This document shows positions 1 to 6,868 of a DNA stretch of 10,581 nt, in pieces; position 1 is the first letter of the stretch; each line of letters opens with the position of its first letter. This DNA comes from Planctomycetota bacterium (GTDB lineage Bacteria; Planctomycetota; UBA1135; UBA2386). Below the pieces are notes generated by a model that saw only the letters and a program-made list of their open reading frames with translations, was not told where the DNA came from and ran no database searches. Both the position numbers and the translations under genes were made by a program. The stretch covers positions 1-10,581 of the forward strand of contig CANGSN010000068.1 in assembly GCA_947455805.1 (NCBI GenBank), given 5' to 3'.

Positions 1-170
1 GACGAAGACGGTCGCGGCGAGGAGGACGGTCGCGGCGAGGACGACGGGCGTGGCGCGGAGGCCGAAGGGCGGGGGCCGGACGAGCTGCCTTGACCCCGTT
101 GCGCGACCAGGGTGTCTGTGAGCAGGAGCCACAGCGGGGCGACGGTGAGAAGGAAGCGGATAGGGTGCAT
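1..170 (-). CDS. N-terminus of a secreted protein with Ser/Pro/Arg-rich linker (partial, runs off left edge)
   Basis: Reading the minus strand from the ATG at 170-168 gives 56 codons with no stop before the window edge. The first 24 residues form a textbook Sec signal peptide: a short basic start (MHPIR), a hydrophobic core (FLLTVAPLWLLL) and a likely cleavage after LVA or LVAQ. A low-complexity stretch made of PRPSSS hexapeptides follows, which looks like an extracellular linker or the start of a disordered region. A TGAGG motif lies at 180-176, about 5 nt before the start. The catalytic or binding part lies outside the window, so no function can be assigned. The opposite-strand reading, an Asp/Glu/Gly/Arg-rich tail ending with a TGA at 91-93, is also open. 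It is less likely because the signal peptide with an RBS is highly specific. Confidence 0.7.
   Translation of the reverse strand, partial: MHPIRFLLTVAPLWLLLTDTLVAQRGQGSSSGPRPSASAPRPSSSPRPSSSPRPSS
4..57 (-). repeat. Three tandem 18-bp units encoding PRPSSS-type hexapeptides
   Basis: Units at 4-21, 22-39 and 40-57 are near-identical: the first two differ at one base and the third is more diverged. The unit length is a multiple of three, so copy-number change would keep the frame of the minus-strand secreted protein and only lengthen its Ser/Pro/Arg linker. The array may continue beyond the left edge. Confidence 0.65.
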
Positions 171-374
171 TGGGGCCTCAGCGCGGAACGAGCCAGCGCG
201 ATAGCAACTAGGATACCGGGAGCGGCAATCCGATGGGGCAGTGCGCGGTGCCCGTGCCTCCGGCGGGATCGGCCGCAGCCCAGCACCCGTGGCCGGAAAA
301 CCCCGCCCGAACCGTTCTGCCACCGGCCTGGATTGTCTCGCCGGCAGCACAGTCCGCCACGGCCCCATGGCACC
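171..374. other. Divergent intergenic region
   Basis: This stretch of about 204 bp separates the minus-strand secreted protein (start 170) from the plus-strand DUF502 gene (start 375), so promoters for both should lie here. No sigma-70 box pair is convincing on either strand. There is a weak CCGGC/GCCGG inverted repeat (323-327 with 340-344) and two CCATGG palindromes just before and over the DUF502 start (365-370 and 374-379). In-frame extension of the DUF502 ORF through this region gives a Pro/Arg/Gln-rich peptide that does not look like real protein. Confidence 0.5.
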
Positions 375-971
375 ATGGCGAGCATGCGGTTCCTGGCGAA
401 GCTCTTCCTGCGCGGACTGGTCGCGATCCTGCCCTTGGCCCTGACCGGCTATCTCGCCTACGCGGCGGTCGTCGCCGGTGAGACGCTCCTGCGCAAACTG
501 CTGCTGCTGTTCCTGCCGGATGAAAGCTACTGGCCCGGCATGGGCTTCCTGCTGTCGTTGGCCCTGATCCTGGTCATCGGGCTGCTGATGTACTCGTTCG
601 TCGTGCGCCGCATCTACGGCGCGCTGACCCGGCTGCTCGAACGCATCCCCGTGGTCAAGTCGATCTACGGCATGCTCGCGGACGTCGTGCGGCTGTTCGC
701 CAGCGCCGACGAACGTCCGTTCCGCCAGGTGGTGCTGGTCGAGGTGCAACCGGGCAGCGAACTGGTCGGGTTCCTGACGCGCGAAGACTGCGCCGACGTC
801 GGCGCTGCCGACCGCGTCGCGGTCTACCTGCCGATGAGCTACCAGCTCGGTGGCTTCACCATCCTGGTGCCGCGCACCAAGGTCCGCGTCTCGTCGATGT
901 CGGTCGAGGACGCGCTGCGCTTCTGCGTCACGGCCGGCGTGGCGAAGGCTGCGGACGCCGACGAGGCGTGA
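375..971 (+). CDS. DUF502 family inner-membrane protein
   Basis: The product is 198 aa. Two hydrophobic helices are visible, at about residues 11-33 and 55-76. The conserved DUF502 segment IPVVKSIYGML (91-101) follows, then a soluble C-terminal domain with VGFLT (131-135), VYLPMSYQLGGFTILVPR (150-167) and the terminal SVEDALRFCVTAGV (176-189). This matches the usual length of about 200 aa and the architecture of the family, which includes the plant LIKE-COV proteins. The molecular function is not established. The ATG at 375 (MASMRF) was chosen; the ATG at 384 (MRF) is equally possible. Neither has a clear Shine-Dalgarno, and upstream codons to position 90 look non-coding. The next gene starts 107 bp downstream on the same strand, so co-transcription is possible but not shown. 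Confidence 0.88.
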   Translation: MASMRFLAKLFLRGLVAILPLALTGYLAYAAVVAGETLLRKLLLLFLPDESYWPGMGFLLSLALILVIGLLMYSFVVRRIYGALTRLLERIPVVKSIYGMLADVVRLFASADERPFRQVVLVEVQPGSELVGFLTREDCADVGAADRVAVYLPMSYQLGGFTILVPRTKVRVSSMSVEDALRFCVTAGVAKAADADEA

Positions 972-1078
972 AAATCGGCGCCGCCCTCGCCTGCTGCGGC
1001 ATCGCGCTGCGATTCCTTGCGCAGCCGGGACAAGCGGCCTCTTCCCCTCGCGCCGCGATCCGTAAGATCGCACTTCGC
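972..1078 (+). other. Short intergenic spacer between DUF502 gene and propeller gene
   Basis: The 107-bp gap holds a small GCTGCG/CGCAGC inverted repeat (1006-1011 with 1020-1025, 8-nt loop) and no T-tract. A TAAGAT hexamer at 1063-1068 could serve as a -10 box for a near-leaderless transcript, but no matching -35 is seen. An in-frame GTG at 968 overlapping the DUF502 stop would extend the downstream protein through this spacer. I consider that start unlikely. Confidence 0.35.
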
Positions 1079-3964
1079 ATGCGTCTCCCTATCGTCGCTG
1101 CCGTCGCGTCCTTCCCGTCCTTCCTCCTCGCCCAGGAACCCGATGCGATGCAGTACGGGCCCTGCCTGACCACGACGCTCGAGGCGGGTGGTCAGAGCGG
1201 CACGACCACGAAAGCGCTCGTCGTGCGGACCGACGGCGGTACGGTCGCCTTCGACACCGAACTGCTGCGCGTCGCGGCGGCGTGGACCGACGGCTGGCTG
1301 CGGCTGCGTGGCACGGCCTACGACGGTTCGCACGGTCCGATGCCGGCGCTGCGCGGCAGCAAGCTGATGGAGACGCGGCCGCTGCCGGGCTGGGCCAAGG
1401 ACGCTGCGTTCGGCGACACGCGCCCGATCCCGTTCGGGCCGCTGCCGCGCGAGCACGGGCAGTTCCTCGGCTACGACCTGCGCGGCGACAGCGCCGTGGT
1501 GCGCTACCGCATCGGCGACATGGAGGTGCGCGAGGCCTATCGCTTCCCGGCCGCGCGCCTGCTGCAGCGCGACCTGGAGCTGGCGGCGAGCCAGCGCGAA
1601 CAGTGGCTCGTCGTCGCCGACCTGCCGGCTCTGGCGGCACCGGCGGACGGCGCCAGCGCCAACGCGCTGGTGATGCAGTGGCGCACGCCGAAGCCCGACG
1701 GTGTCGAGCTGGCCTCGTCGGTCGGTGCGTGGGATCGCCTCGCGATCGGCGCGCCGTCGGCCGACGACCATCTCGCGGCCAAGGCCGGAACGGGTGCGAA
1801 GGTCACGTTCGTCCCGGGCTTCGCGGTGGCGCACGGCAGCAAGGACGGTGAACTCGCATTGCCCAACCTGCACGACGGCAAGGCGGCGGCGAACGACGAC
1901 GACTGGCAGGCGAGCGTCTGGTTCGACAAGCGCAAGGTCGACGGCAAGGACGACGACGACGGCCGCTTCCTGGTCGACCTCGGCGGTGTCGCCGACGTGC
2001 AGTCGGTGCACAGCTACACGTGGCACAAGGGCTACCGCAGCGTGCAGCAGTACGACCTCTACGCCAGCGGCGACGAGAAGGCCGATGCCGCGGCGGCCGA
2101 TCCGGCGAAGGCGGGCTGGCAGAAGCTCGCGAGCGTCGACAGCAAGAGCCTCGGCGAAGGCGAGCAGCACGGCGTCGCGGTGCCGGCGGCGACGAAGTGT
2201 AGGCGCCTCTTGTTCGTCGTGCGCAGCGGCAGCGCGTTCTTCGCGGAGATCGACGTGTTCACCGCGGCGCACCCAGACGAGCGCGAACGTCCAGTGCAGC
2301 AGCTGCCGGTCGCCGTGTTCGGCGAAGGGGCTTCGCTGCAGGCGCGCGACGGTCGTGTGCTGCTGCAGGTTCCGCCGCACGCGAACGCGCTGTCGCTGCA
2401 GGTCTGCGTCGGCGGCGATGGCGGCAAGCAGGAGGCGGCGCGCTCCCGGCAGATGATGCAGGATTCGATGCGCAACCGGACGGCCGGCCTGCCGAAGGAT
2501 GCGCCGAAGCTGCGCTGGGGCGCGCCGATCGTCACCAAGGGCGTGCGCGGAGCCGACGACGGCGCCTTCGCCGTCGACACGATCACCATCCCGCTGGAGA
2601 ACGCGTTCCAGTCGCGCATGCGCACCGGTGCGTTCGACTTCTTCCGCGACGGCCGCGCCGCGGTGTCGACGTGGAACGGCGACGTCTGGATCGTCAGCGG
2701 CATCGACGAGCAGCTCGAGCGCCTCGAGTGGCGTCGCTTCGCCACCGGCCTGTTCGATCCGCTCGGCCTGCGCATCGTCGACGACGTCGTGCACGTGCAC
2801 GGCCGCGACGGCATCACCGTGCTGCGCGACAGCGACGGCAACGGCGAAGCCGACGAGTTCCACTGCCTGACCAACGCGATCTACGCGACGCCGGCGTTCC
2901 ACGAGTTCTCGTTCGACCTGCAGACCGACCAGAACGGCGACTTCTACGTCAGCAAGGGCGCGCCGGTGAACCCGGGCGGCCGCGGCTTCATGCAGATCGT
3001 GCCGCACCACGGCGTGATCCTGAAGATCGCCAAGGACGGCAGCGCGGTGACGACGATGGCGACCGGCCTGCGCGCGCCGAACGGCATCGGCGTCGGCCCC
3101 GACGGCGTGCTGACCAGCGGCGACAACGAGGGCACGTTCATGCCGCGTTGCCGCCTGAACTGGATCACCAAGCCCGGCTTCTTCGCCGGCGTCAAGCCGA
3201 CCGCGCAGCGCGCCGAGGTGCCCGAGCAACCGGACCTGCCGCTGTGCTGGTTCCCGATGGAGGTCGACAACTCGAGCGGCGGCCAGGTGTGGGTGAACGG
3301 CGATGGTTGGCGGGACCTCGCCGGCCGCCTGCTGCACCTGTCGTACGGCACGTGCTCGGTCTTCCTCGTGCTGAAGGAAGAGGTCGCTGGCCAGGTGCAA
3401 GGCGGCGTCGTGCGGCTGCCGGCGAACTTCTCGTCGAGCTGCATGCGCGGACGCTTCTCCGCCAAGGACGGCCAGCTCTACGTCGTCGGCCTGCAGGGCT
3501 GGCAGAGCAGCGCCGCGCGCGAAGGCGGCTTCCACCGCGTGCGCCGCACGCAGGCGCCGCTCGGGCTGCCGGTGGCGCTGCGCACGTGCGATCGCGGCGT
3601 CTACCTGACGTTCGCCGAGCCGCTCGACCCGGAGACCGCGACCGACGTCGAGAGCTACGGCGTGCAGGTCTGGAACTACCTCTACTCGCCGAACTACGGC
3701 TCGCCCGAGATCTCGGTGCTGCAGCCGGACCGCAAGGTCGAGCAAGGCAAGGAGAACCGCGATCCGCTGCCGGTGAGCAAGGCGACCCTGTCGCCCGACG
3801 GCCGCACGGTGTTCCTGCAGATCGACGGCATGCGGCCGGTGCACCAGATGAAGATCACCTGGGACCTCGACGCGAAGGACGGCCGCGGCGTGAAGGGCGA
3901 ACTGCACAACAGCATCCACGCGCTGGCCAAGGACCCCGGCTTCCCGAAGGAGGGGGCGCGCTGA
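1079..3964 (+). CDS. Secreted DUF6797 / discoidin-like / beta-propeller protein (putative periplasmic dehydrogenase-like subunit)
   Basis: The product is 961 aa. Residues 1-19 (MRLPIVAAVASFPSFLLAQ) are a signal peptide, which fixes the ATG at 1079 rather than the in-frame GTG at 968. Residues about 20-155 match the DUF6797 pattern: MQYGPCLTTTLE, FDTELLRVAAAWTDGWLRLRG, YDGSHG, then GPLPREHGQFLGYDL. Residues about 260-395 look like an F5/8-type C (discoidin-like) fold, with LHDGKAAANDDDW and YRSVQQYDLYAS. Residues about 495-835 resemble the NHL/sorbosone-dehydrogenase-like beta-propeller common in PVC bacteria, with GAFDFFRDGRAAVSTWNGDV, GLRAPNGIGVGPDG and GGFHRVRR. An EF-hand-like acidic loop, DSDGNGEADEF, sits at 584-594. 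Residues 830-935 form a likely Ig-like C-terminal domain (VYLTFAEPLDPETATDVESY). There is no CXXCH, so any heme is supplied by the coupled downstream gene. Family-level inference is a periplasmic oxidoreductase or sugar-associated role; the substrate is unknown. DUF6797 and propeller assignments are from pattern recognition. Confidence 0.8.
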   Translation: MRLPIVAAVASFPSFLLAQEPDAMQYGPCLTTTLEAGGQSGTTTKALVVRTDGGTVAFDTELLRVAAAWTDGWLRLRGTAYDGSHGPMPALRGSKLMETRPLPGWAKDAAFGDTRPIPFGPLPREHGQFLGYDLRGDSAVVRYRIGDMEVREAYRFPAARLLQRDLELAASQREQWLVVADLPALAAPADGASANALVMQWRTPKPDGVELASSVGAWDRLAIGAPSADDHLAAKAGTGAKVTFVPGFAVAHGSKDGELALPNLHDGKAAANDDDWQASVWFDKRKVDGKDDDDGRFLVDLGGVADVQSVHSYTWHKGYRSVQQYDLYASGDEKADAAAADPAKAGWQKLASVDSKSLGEGEQHGVAVPAATKCRRLLFVVRSGSAFFAEIDVFTAAHPDERERPVQQLPVAVFGEGASLQARDGRVLLQVPPHANALSLQVCVGGDGGKQEAARSRQMMQDSMRNRTAGLPKDAPKLRWGAPIVTKGVRGADDGAFAVDTITIPLENAFQSRMRTGAFDFFRDGRAAVSTWNGDVWIVSGIDEQLERLEWRRFATGLFDPLGLRIVDDVVHVHGRDGITVLRDSDGNGEADEFHCLTNAIYATPAFHEFSFDLQTDQNGDFYVSKGAPVNPGGRGFMQIVPHHGVILKIAKDGSAVTTMATGLRAPNGIGVGPDGVLTSGDNEGTFMPRCRLNWITKPGFFAGVKPTAQRAEVPEQPDLPLCWFPMEVDNSSGGQVWVNGDGWRDLAGRLLHLSYGTCSVFLVLKEEVAGQVQGGVVRLPANFSSSCMRGRFSAKDGQLYVVGLQGWQSSAAREGGFHRVRRTQAPLGLPVALRTCDRGVYLTFAEPLDPETATDVESYGVQVWNYLYSPNYGSPEISVLQPDRKVEQGKENRDPLPVSKATLSPDGRTVFLQIDGMRPVHQMKITWDLDAKDGRGVKGELHNSIHALAKDPGFPKEGAR
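3947..3953 (+). promoter_or_regulatory. Shine-Dalgarno AAGGAGG for the pentaheme cytochrome gene
   Basis: A near-perfect anti-16S match lies inside the last codons of the propeller gene, 10 nt before the ATG at 3964. Together with the TGATG stop/start overlap at 3962-3966 it supports this start and coupled translation with the upstream gene. Confidence 0.75.
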
Positions 3965-6063
3965 TGCGCACGCTGGTCGCACCGCTGTTGGCCTGGGTCG
4001 CTGCCAGCGCCTGGTTGTCGTGGCCGCAGGATCCCGCACCGTCGGCGCTGGCTTCGTCGCCTGCCTCGGCGCCGGTGATCGCTGTCGCCAGCGCCGCCCC
4101 ACAAGGGGCGCGCGTGCAGGGCGCCAAGGTCACGTTCGCGCGCACCGACGGCGACGGCCGCACGACGACGCACAGCACGCGCGCGCGCTTGCTGTCGCTG
4201 GCGGTCGAACGCGGCGAGACGGCGACGCCGTTCGTCGCGCCCGGCCTGTTCCGCGCCACCTACCAGGCGGTGCTGGTGCTGCCGGCGCGCGAACGCTGCC
4301 GCTTCCGCGTCGAAGGGCGCGGCACCGTCAAGCTGCTGGTCAACGGCGAGGCCGTGCTCGCAGGCGTGCTGCGCGGCAAGCCGATCGACACCGCCGACGT
4401 CGTCAAGCTGAAGAAGGGCGACAACGAGCTGCGCCTCGAGTTCGAGAGCCAGGCGATGGGCGACGGCCAGTTCCGCCTGTTCTGGTCCGGCGCCGACTTC
4501 GGCTTCGAGCCGCTGACCCCGGAGCGGCTGTCGTGGGCCGCCGACGACGCCGACATCCGCGCCGGCGAGCAGCTGCGGCAGGGCCAGCAGCTGTTCACCG
4601 ACCGCCGTTGTGCGACCTGCCACGACTTCCCGGAGAAGCGCATCGGCGAGTCGGCGTTCGGAGAACTCGACCGCGGCGGGCCCGACCTGCGCACGATCGG
4701 CGCGCGCGTGCAGACGCCGTGGCTCGCCGCGTGGCTGCGCGATCCGCGCGCGCTGCGCGCCGACGCGACGATGCCGCAGTTCGCGTTGAGCGACGCCGAG
4801 ACCAAGGACCTCGCTGCCTACCTGGCGACGCTCGGCGGGCCGATGCCAGCGCCGGCGTTCGCTGCCGACGACGCGGCGAAGGGCCAGCAGCGCTTCCGCC
4901 AGCTCGGCTGCGTCGCGTGCCACGCGCACGGCGACGACCGTCCCGACGATCCTGCACTGGCCATGCGCATCCCGCTGGCGCACGTACCGCAGAAGTGGCA
5001 CACCGCGGCGCTGGTCGACTACCTGCGCGATCCGAGCGCCAACTACCGCCACGTGCGCATGCCCGACCTGAAGCTGTCGCTCGACGACGCGCGCCAGATC
5101 ACGGCGTGGCTGCTGTCGGGCACGGCGTCGCCGCTGCCGGCGGTGCAAGGTGATGCGAAGAACGGCAAGAAGCTGGCGCAGCAGCACCGCTGCGGGCTCT
5201 GCCACGAACTCGAGGTGCCGCTCGACGAACGGCCGTGGCCGCGCTTCCGCAACCTGAAGCCCGAGCGCGGCTGCCTCGCCGACAAGCCGCACGACCACAA
5301 GGCGCCGAGCCACCAGTTCACGCCGGAGCAGCGCGCCGCGGTGCGCGCGTTCCTGCCGTTCGCCGAAGAAGCGCCGTTCCGCCGCGCTCCGCTCGACTTC
5401 GCGCAGCGGCACCTGGTCGTCGACCGCTGCACGTCGTGCCACGCTCTCGACGGCCAGCCGTCGACGTGGGCGCGCTGGGCGGCGATCGCCGGCCAGAAGG
5501 AACCGCTACCGAAGGACCAGGATCCGGTCGCGCAGGGCGTGCCGGCGCTGACGTGGGCCGGCGGCAAGCTGCAGCCGTCGTGGCTCGCGCGCTTCGTCAC
5601 CGGCCAGGAGAAGTCGCCGCGGCCGTGGCTCACCGCACGCATGCCGGCGTTCGAGCACCATGGTGCGGCGATCACGGCGGGCCTCGTGCGCGAGCACGGT
5701 TACGGCGACAAGGACGAGCCGCCGGGTGGCGCCGACGCGCAGCTGACGATCCACGGCGAACGCTTGCTGCAGCAGGGCACCGGTTTCGGCTGCGTGCAGT
5801 GCCACGCGCTCGGCGACAAGCCGGCGGTGCAGGTGTTCGAACGCGAAGGCATCGAGCTGCTGACCGCGCGCGCTCGCCTGCGCCACGAGTACTACACGCG
5901 CTGGCTCGCCAACCCGCCGCGGCTCGATCCCGACGCGCGCATGCCGAAGTACGCCGACGACAAGGGCAAGACCGCGTTCGGCGAAGTGCTCGGCGGCGAC
6001 GCGGCGAAGCAGTTCGAGGCGATCTGGCAGTACCTCGGCAGCCGCCGCGCCGACGCGCGATGA
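3964..6063 (+). CDS. Secreted PA14-like domain plus pentaheme cytochrome c
   Basis: The product is 699 aa. An N-terminal signal peptide (MRTLVAPLLAWVAASAWLSW) is followed by an Ala/Ser/Pro linker. Residues about 93-190 form a PA14-like beta-sandwich (FRATYQAVLVLPARERCRFR, VKLLVNGEAVLAG, NELRLEFE, FRLFWSG), a fold that often binds carbohydrate. Five class-I c-heme motifs follow: CATCH 216-220, CVACH 316-320, CGLCH 410-414, CTSCH 489-493 and CVQCH 610-614. Candidate distal Met ligands in MP motifs are M270, M366, M560 and M660, which fit hemes 1, 2, 4 and 5. Heme 3 has no MP motif; its segment instead carries H443, H445 and H450. Export and periplasmic heme attachment are expected. The start at 3964 overlaps the propeller stop by one base and has a strong RBS. 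The likely role is electron acceptor or conduit for the coupled propeller protein; substrate and redox partner are inferred, not shown. Confidence 0.88.
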   Translation: MRTLVAPLLAWVAASAWLSWPQDPAPSALASSPASAPVIAVASAAPQGARVQGAKVTFARTDGDGRTTTHSTRARLLSLAVERGETATPFVAPGLFRATYQAVLVLPARERCRFRVEGRGTVKLLVNGEAVLAGVLRGKPIDTADVVKLKKGDNELRLEFESQAMGDGQFRLFWSGADFGFEPLTPERLSWAADDADIRAGEQLRQGQQLFTDRRCATCHDFPEKRIGESAFGELDRGGPDLRTIGARVQTPWLAAWLRDPRALRADATMPQFALSDAETKDLAAYLATLGGPMPAPAFAADDAAKGQQRFRQLGCVACHAHGDDRPDDPALAMRIPLAHVPQKWHTAALVDYLRDPSANYRHVRMPDLKLSLDDARQITAWLLSGTASPLPAVQGDAKNGKKLAQQHRCGLCHELEVPLDERPWPRFRNLKPERGCLADKPHDHKAPSHQFTPEQRAAVRAFLPFAEEAPFRRAPLDFAQRHLVVDRCTSCHALDGQPSTWARWAAIAGQKEPLPKDQDPVAQGVPALTWAGGKLQPSWLARFVTGQEKSPRPWLTARMPAFEHHGAAITAGLVREHGYGDKDEPPGGADAQLTIHGERLLQQGTGFGCVQCHALGDKPAVQVFEREGIELLTARARLRHEYYTRWLANPPRLDPDARMPKYADDKGKTAFGEVLGGDAAKQFEAIWQYLGSRRADAR

Positions 6064-6758
6064 GCGGTCGGCAGGCGCTGGCGCTGCAGCTGCAGCAGCT
6101 CGGGCTCGAGCTGTTGCCGTCCGCGGACGACGTCGTCGACGTGCGCACGCCGGACTCGGCTTGGCTCTGCGATGCGCTGGCCGGGCTCGGCATCGCCGTA
6201 CAGGCCATCGCCGACGGTTGTCGGATCTCCGTGCCCGCCGACGCGAACGCGTGCGCGCGGCTGCAGCGGGCCGTCGCCGCGGCGCTGGCGCCGGAAGCGC
6301 TGCTGCTCGATCTCGACGGCGTGCTCGCCGACATCGAAGGCCGCCGAGCGCTGGTCGAGCCGTCGGTGGTTCAGTCGTTGGCGGCGCGCTGGCCGCTCGG
6401 CGTGGTGACGAGTTGTCCGCGGCGGCTCGCCGAGTCGGTGCTGGGGCGTCACGGCTTCGCGCCGTTCGTGCGCACCGTCGTCTGCAGCGAAGACGGCCCC
6501 GGCAAGCCCGATCCAGCACCGGTGCGTCTGGCGCTGCAGCGCCTCGAGGTCACTTCGGCCTGGATGCTCGGCGACAACCCGAGCGACGTGCAGGCAGCGC
6601 GTGCTGCGGGCGTCGTGCCGCTGGCGATCGCGCCACACGGCATCGCCGCCGAGGCCCACGCCGAACGGCTCCGCGCGGCGGGTGCGGCGCGGCTCGTGCC
6701 GGGCCCGGCGGACGTGCTAAGGCTCGTCAAGAAGCCGAAGTCACCGCATCGGTGGTGA
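6060..6758 (+). CDS. Capless HAD-superfamily hydrolase with N-terminal HisC-like small domain
   Basis: The product is 232 aa with no signal peptide, so it is probably cytoplasmic. All four HAD motifs are present: motif I DLDGVLAD (84-91, nucleophile D84 and acid/base D86), motif II T117 in VVTS, motif III K149 in GKPDP, and motif IV GDNPSD (171-176). Only about 30 residues separate motifs I and II, and about 30 separate II and III, so there is no room for a C1 or C2 cap domain. Residues about 30-78 (AWLCDALAGLGIAVQAIADG, CRISVPADANACARLQRAVA) resemble the C-terminal small domain of histidinol-phosphate aminotransferase. This recalls the TIGR01548-type HAD family, some members of which are fused to histidine-biosynthesis enzymes. 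The gene begins with an ATGA overlap on the cytochrome stop and has no clear SD, so it relies on coupling. Substrate is unknown. The last ten residues (VKKPKSPHRW) lie beyond the HAD fold and use unusual codons. Confidence 0.8.
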   Translation: MSGRQALALQLQQLGLELLPSADDVVDVRTPDSAWLCDALAGLGIAVQAIADGCRISVPADANACARLQRAVAAALAPEALLLDLDGVLADIEGRRALVEPSVVQSLAARWPLGVVTSCPRRLAESVLGRHGFAPFVRTVVCSEDGPGKPDPAPVRLALQRLEVTSAWMLGDNPSDVQAARAAGVVPLAIAPHGIAAEAHAERLRAAGAARLVPGPADVLRLVKKPKSPHRW

Positions 6759-6771
6759 GGAGTATCTCCTC
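6757..6771 (+). terminator. Perfect short inverted repeat over the HAD stop codon, possible terminator
   Basis: GAGGAG-TAT-CTCCTC forms a 6-bp perfect stem with a 3-nt loop, starting within the TGA stop (6756-6758). No uninterrupted T-tract follows, so intrinsic termination is not certain. It is placed correctly to end the three-gene unit before the compositionally different downstream gene. Confidence 0.35.
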
Positions 6772-6796
6772 GATATGGACTAGGCTCTTGTATTGT

Positions 6797-6804
6797 GGGG
6801 GGGG
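6797..6804. repeat. Homopolymeric G8 tract upstream of the hypothetical gene
   Basis: Eight consecutive G residues lie 65-72 bp before the ATG at 6869, in an otherwise A/T-richer leader. A TATTCT hexamer (6808-6813) just downstream could be a -10 box. The tract would then sit in the -10/-35 spacer, a position where length change can alter promoter strength. No good -35 box is seen. Confidence 0.6.
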
Positions 6805-6854
6805 CGCTATTCTCAAGTGAGAAGGCTGCAGGCTGATCGGGCTCGGCCCAAGCC

Positions 6855-6861
6855 AAGGAAG
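6855..6861 (+). promoter_or_regulatory. Shine-Dalgarno AAGGAAG for the hypothetical gene
   Basis: A purine-rich RBS lies 7 nt before the ATG at 6869. It confirms that start against internal alternatives and supports the ORF being a real gene. Confidence 0.65.
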
Positions 6862-6868
6862 TTCTTGC

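Noticed and set aside
1..93. Plus-strand C-terminal fragment (Asp/Glu/Gly/Arg-rich) ending in TGA at 91-93
   Set aside because: Pure low complexity, and it conflicts with a minus-strand reading that has a clear signal peptide and TGAGG before its ATG.
90..374. Extended start of the DUF502 ORF
   Set aside because: The extra 95 residues are Arg/Pro/Gln-rich and unlike the family, whose members begin near the first membrane helix.
1006..1025. GCTGCG/CGCAGC hairpin after the DUF502 gene as a terminator
   Set aside because: Only 6 bp with an 8-nt loop and no T-tract, within expectation for this base composition.
968..1078. GTG start at 968 for the propeller protein, overlapping the DUF502 stop
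   Set aside because: It would add 37 residues before a perfect signal peptide at 1079. Although the extension is partly hydrophobic, an internal signal peptide at residue 38 is less likely.
2671..3963. In-frame upstream extension of the cytochrome ORF
   Set aside because: It is an Arg-rich shadow of the propeller gene. The strong SD and signal peptide place the start at 3964.
839..4102. Very long minus-strand ORF (1087 codons) antisense to the propeller gene
   Set aside because: Its translation is Arg/Ala/His-rich with no domain, signal or RBS. It is a by-product of high GC3 on the opposite strand, where the coding evidence is strong.
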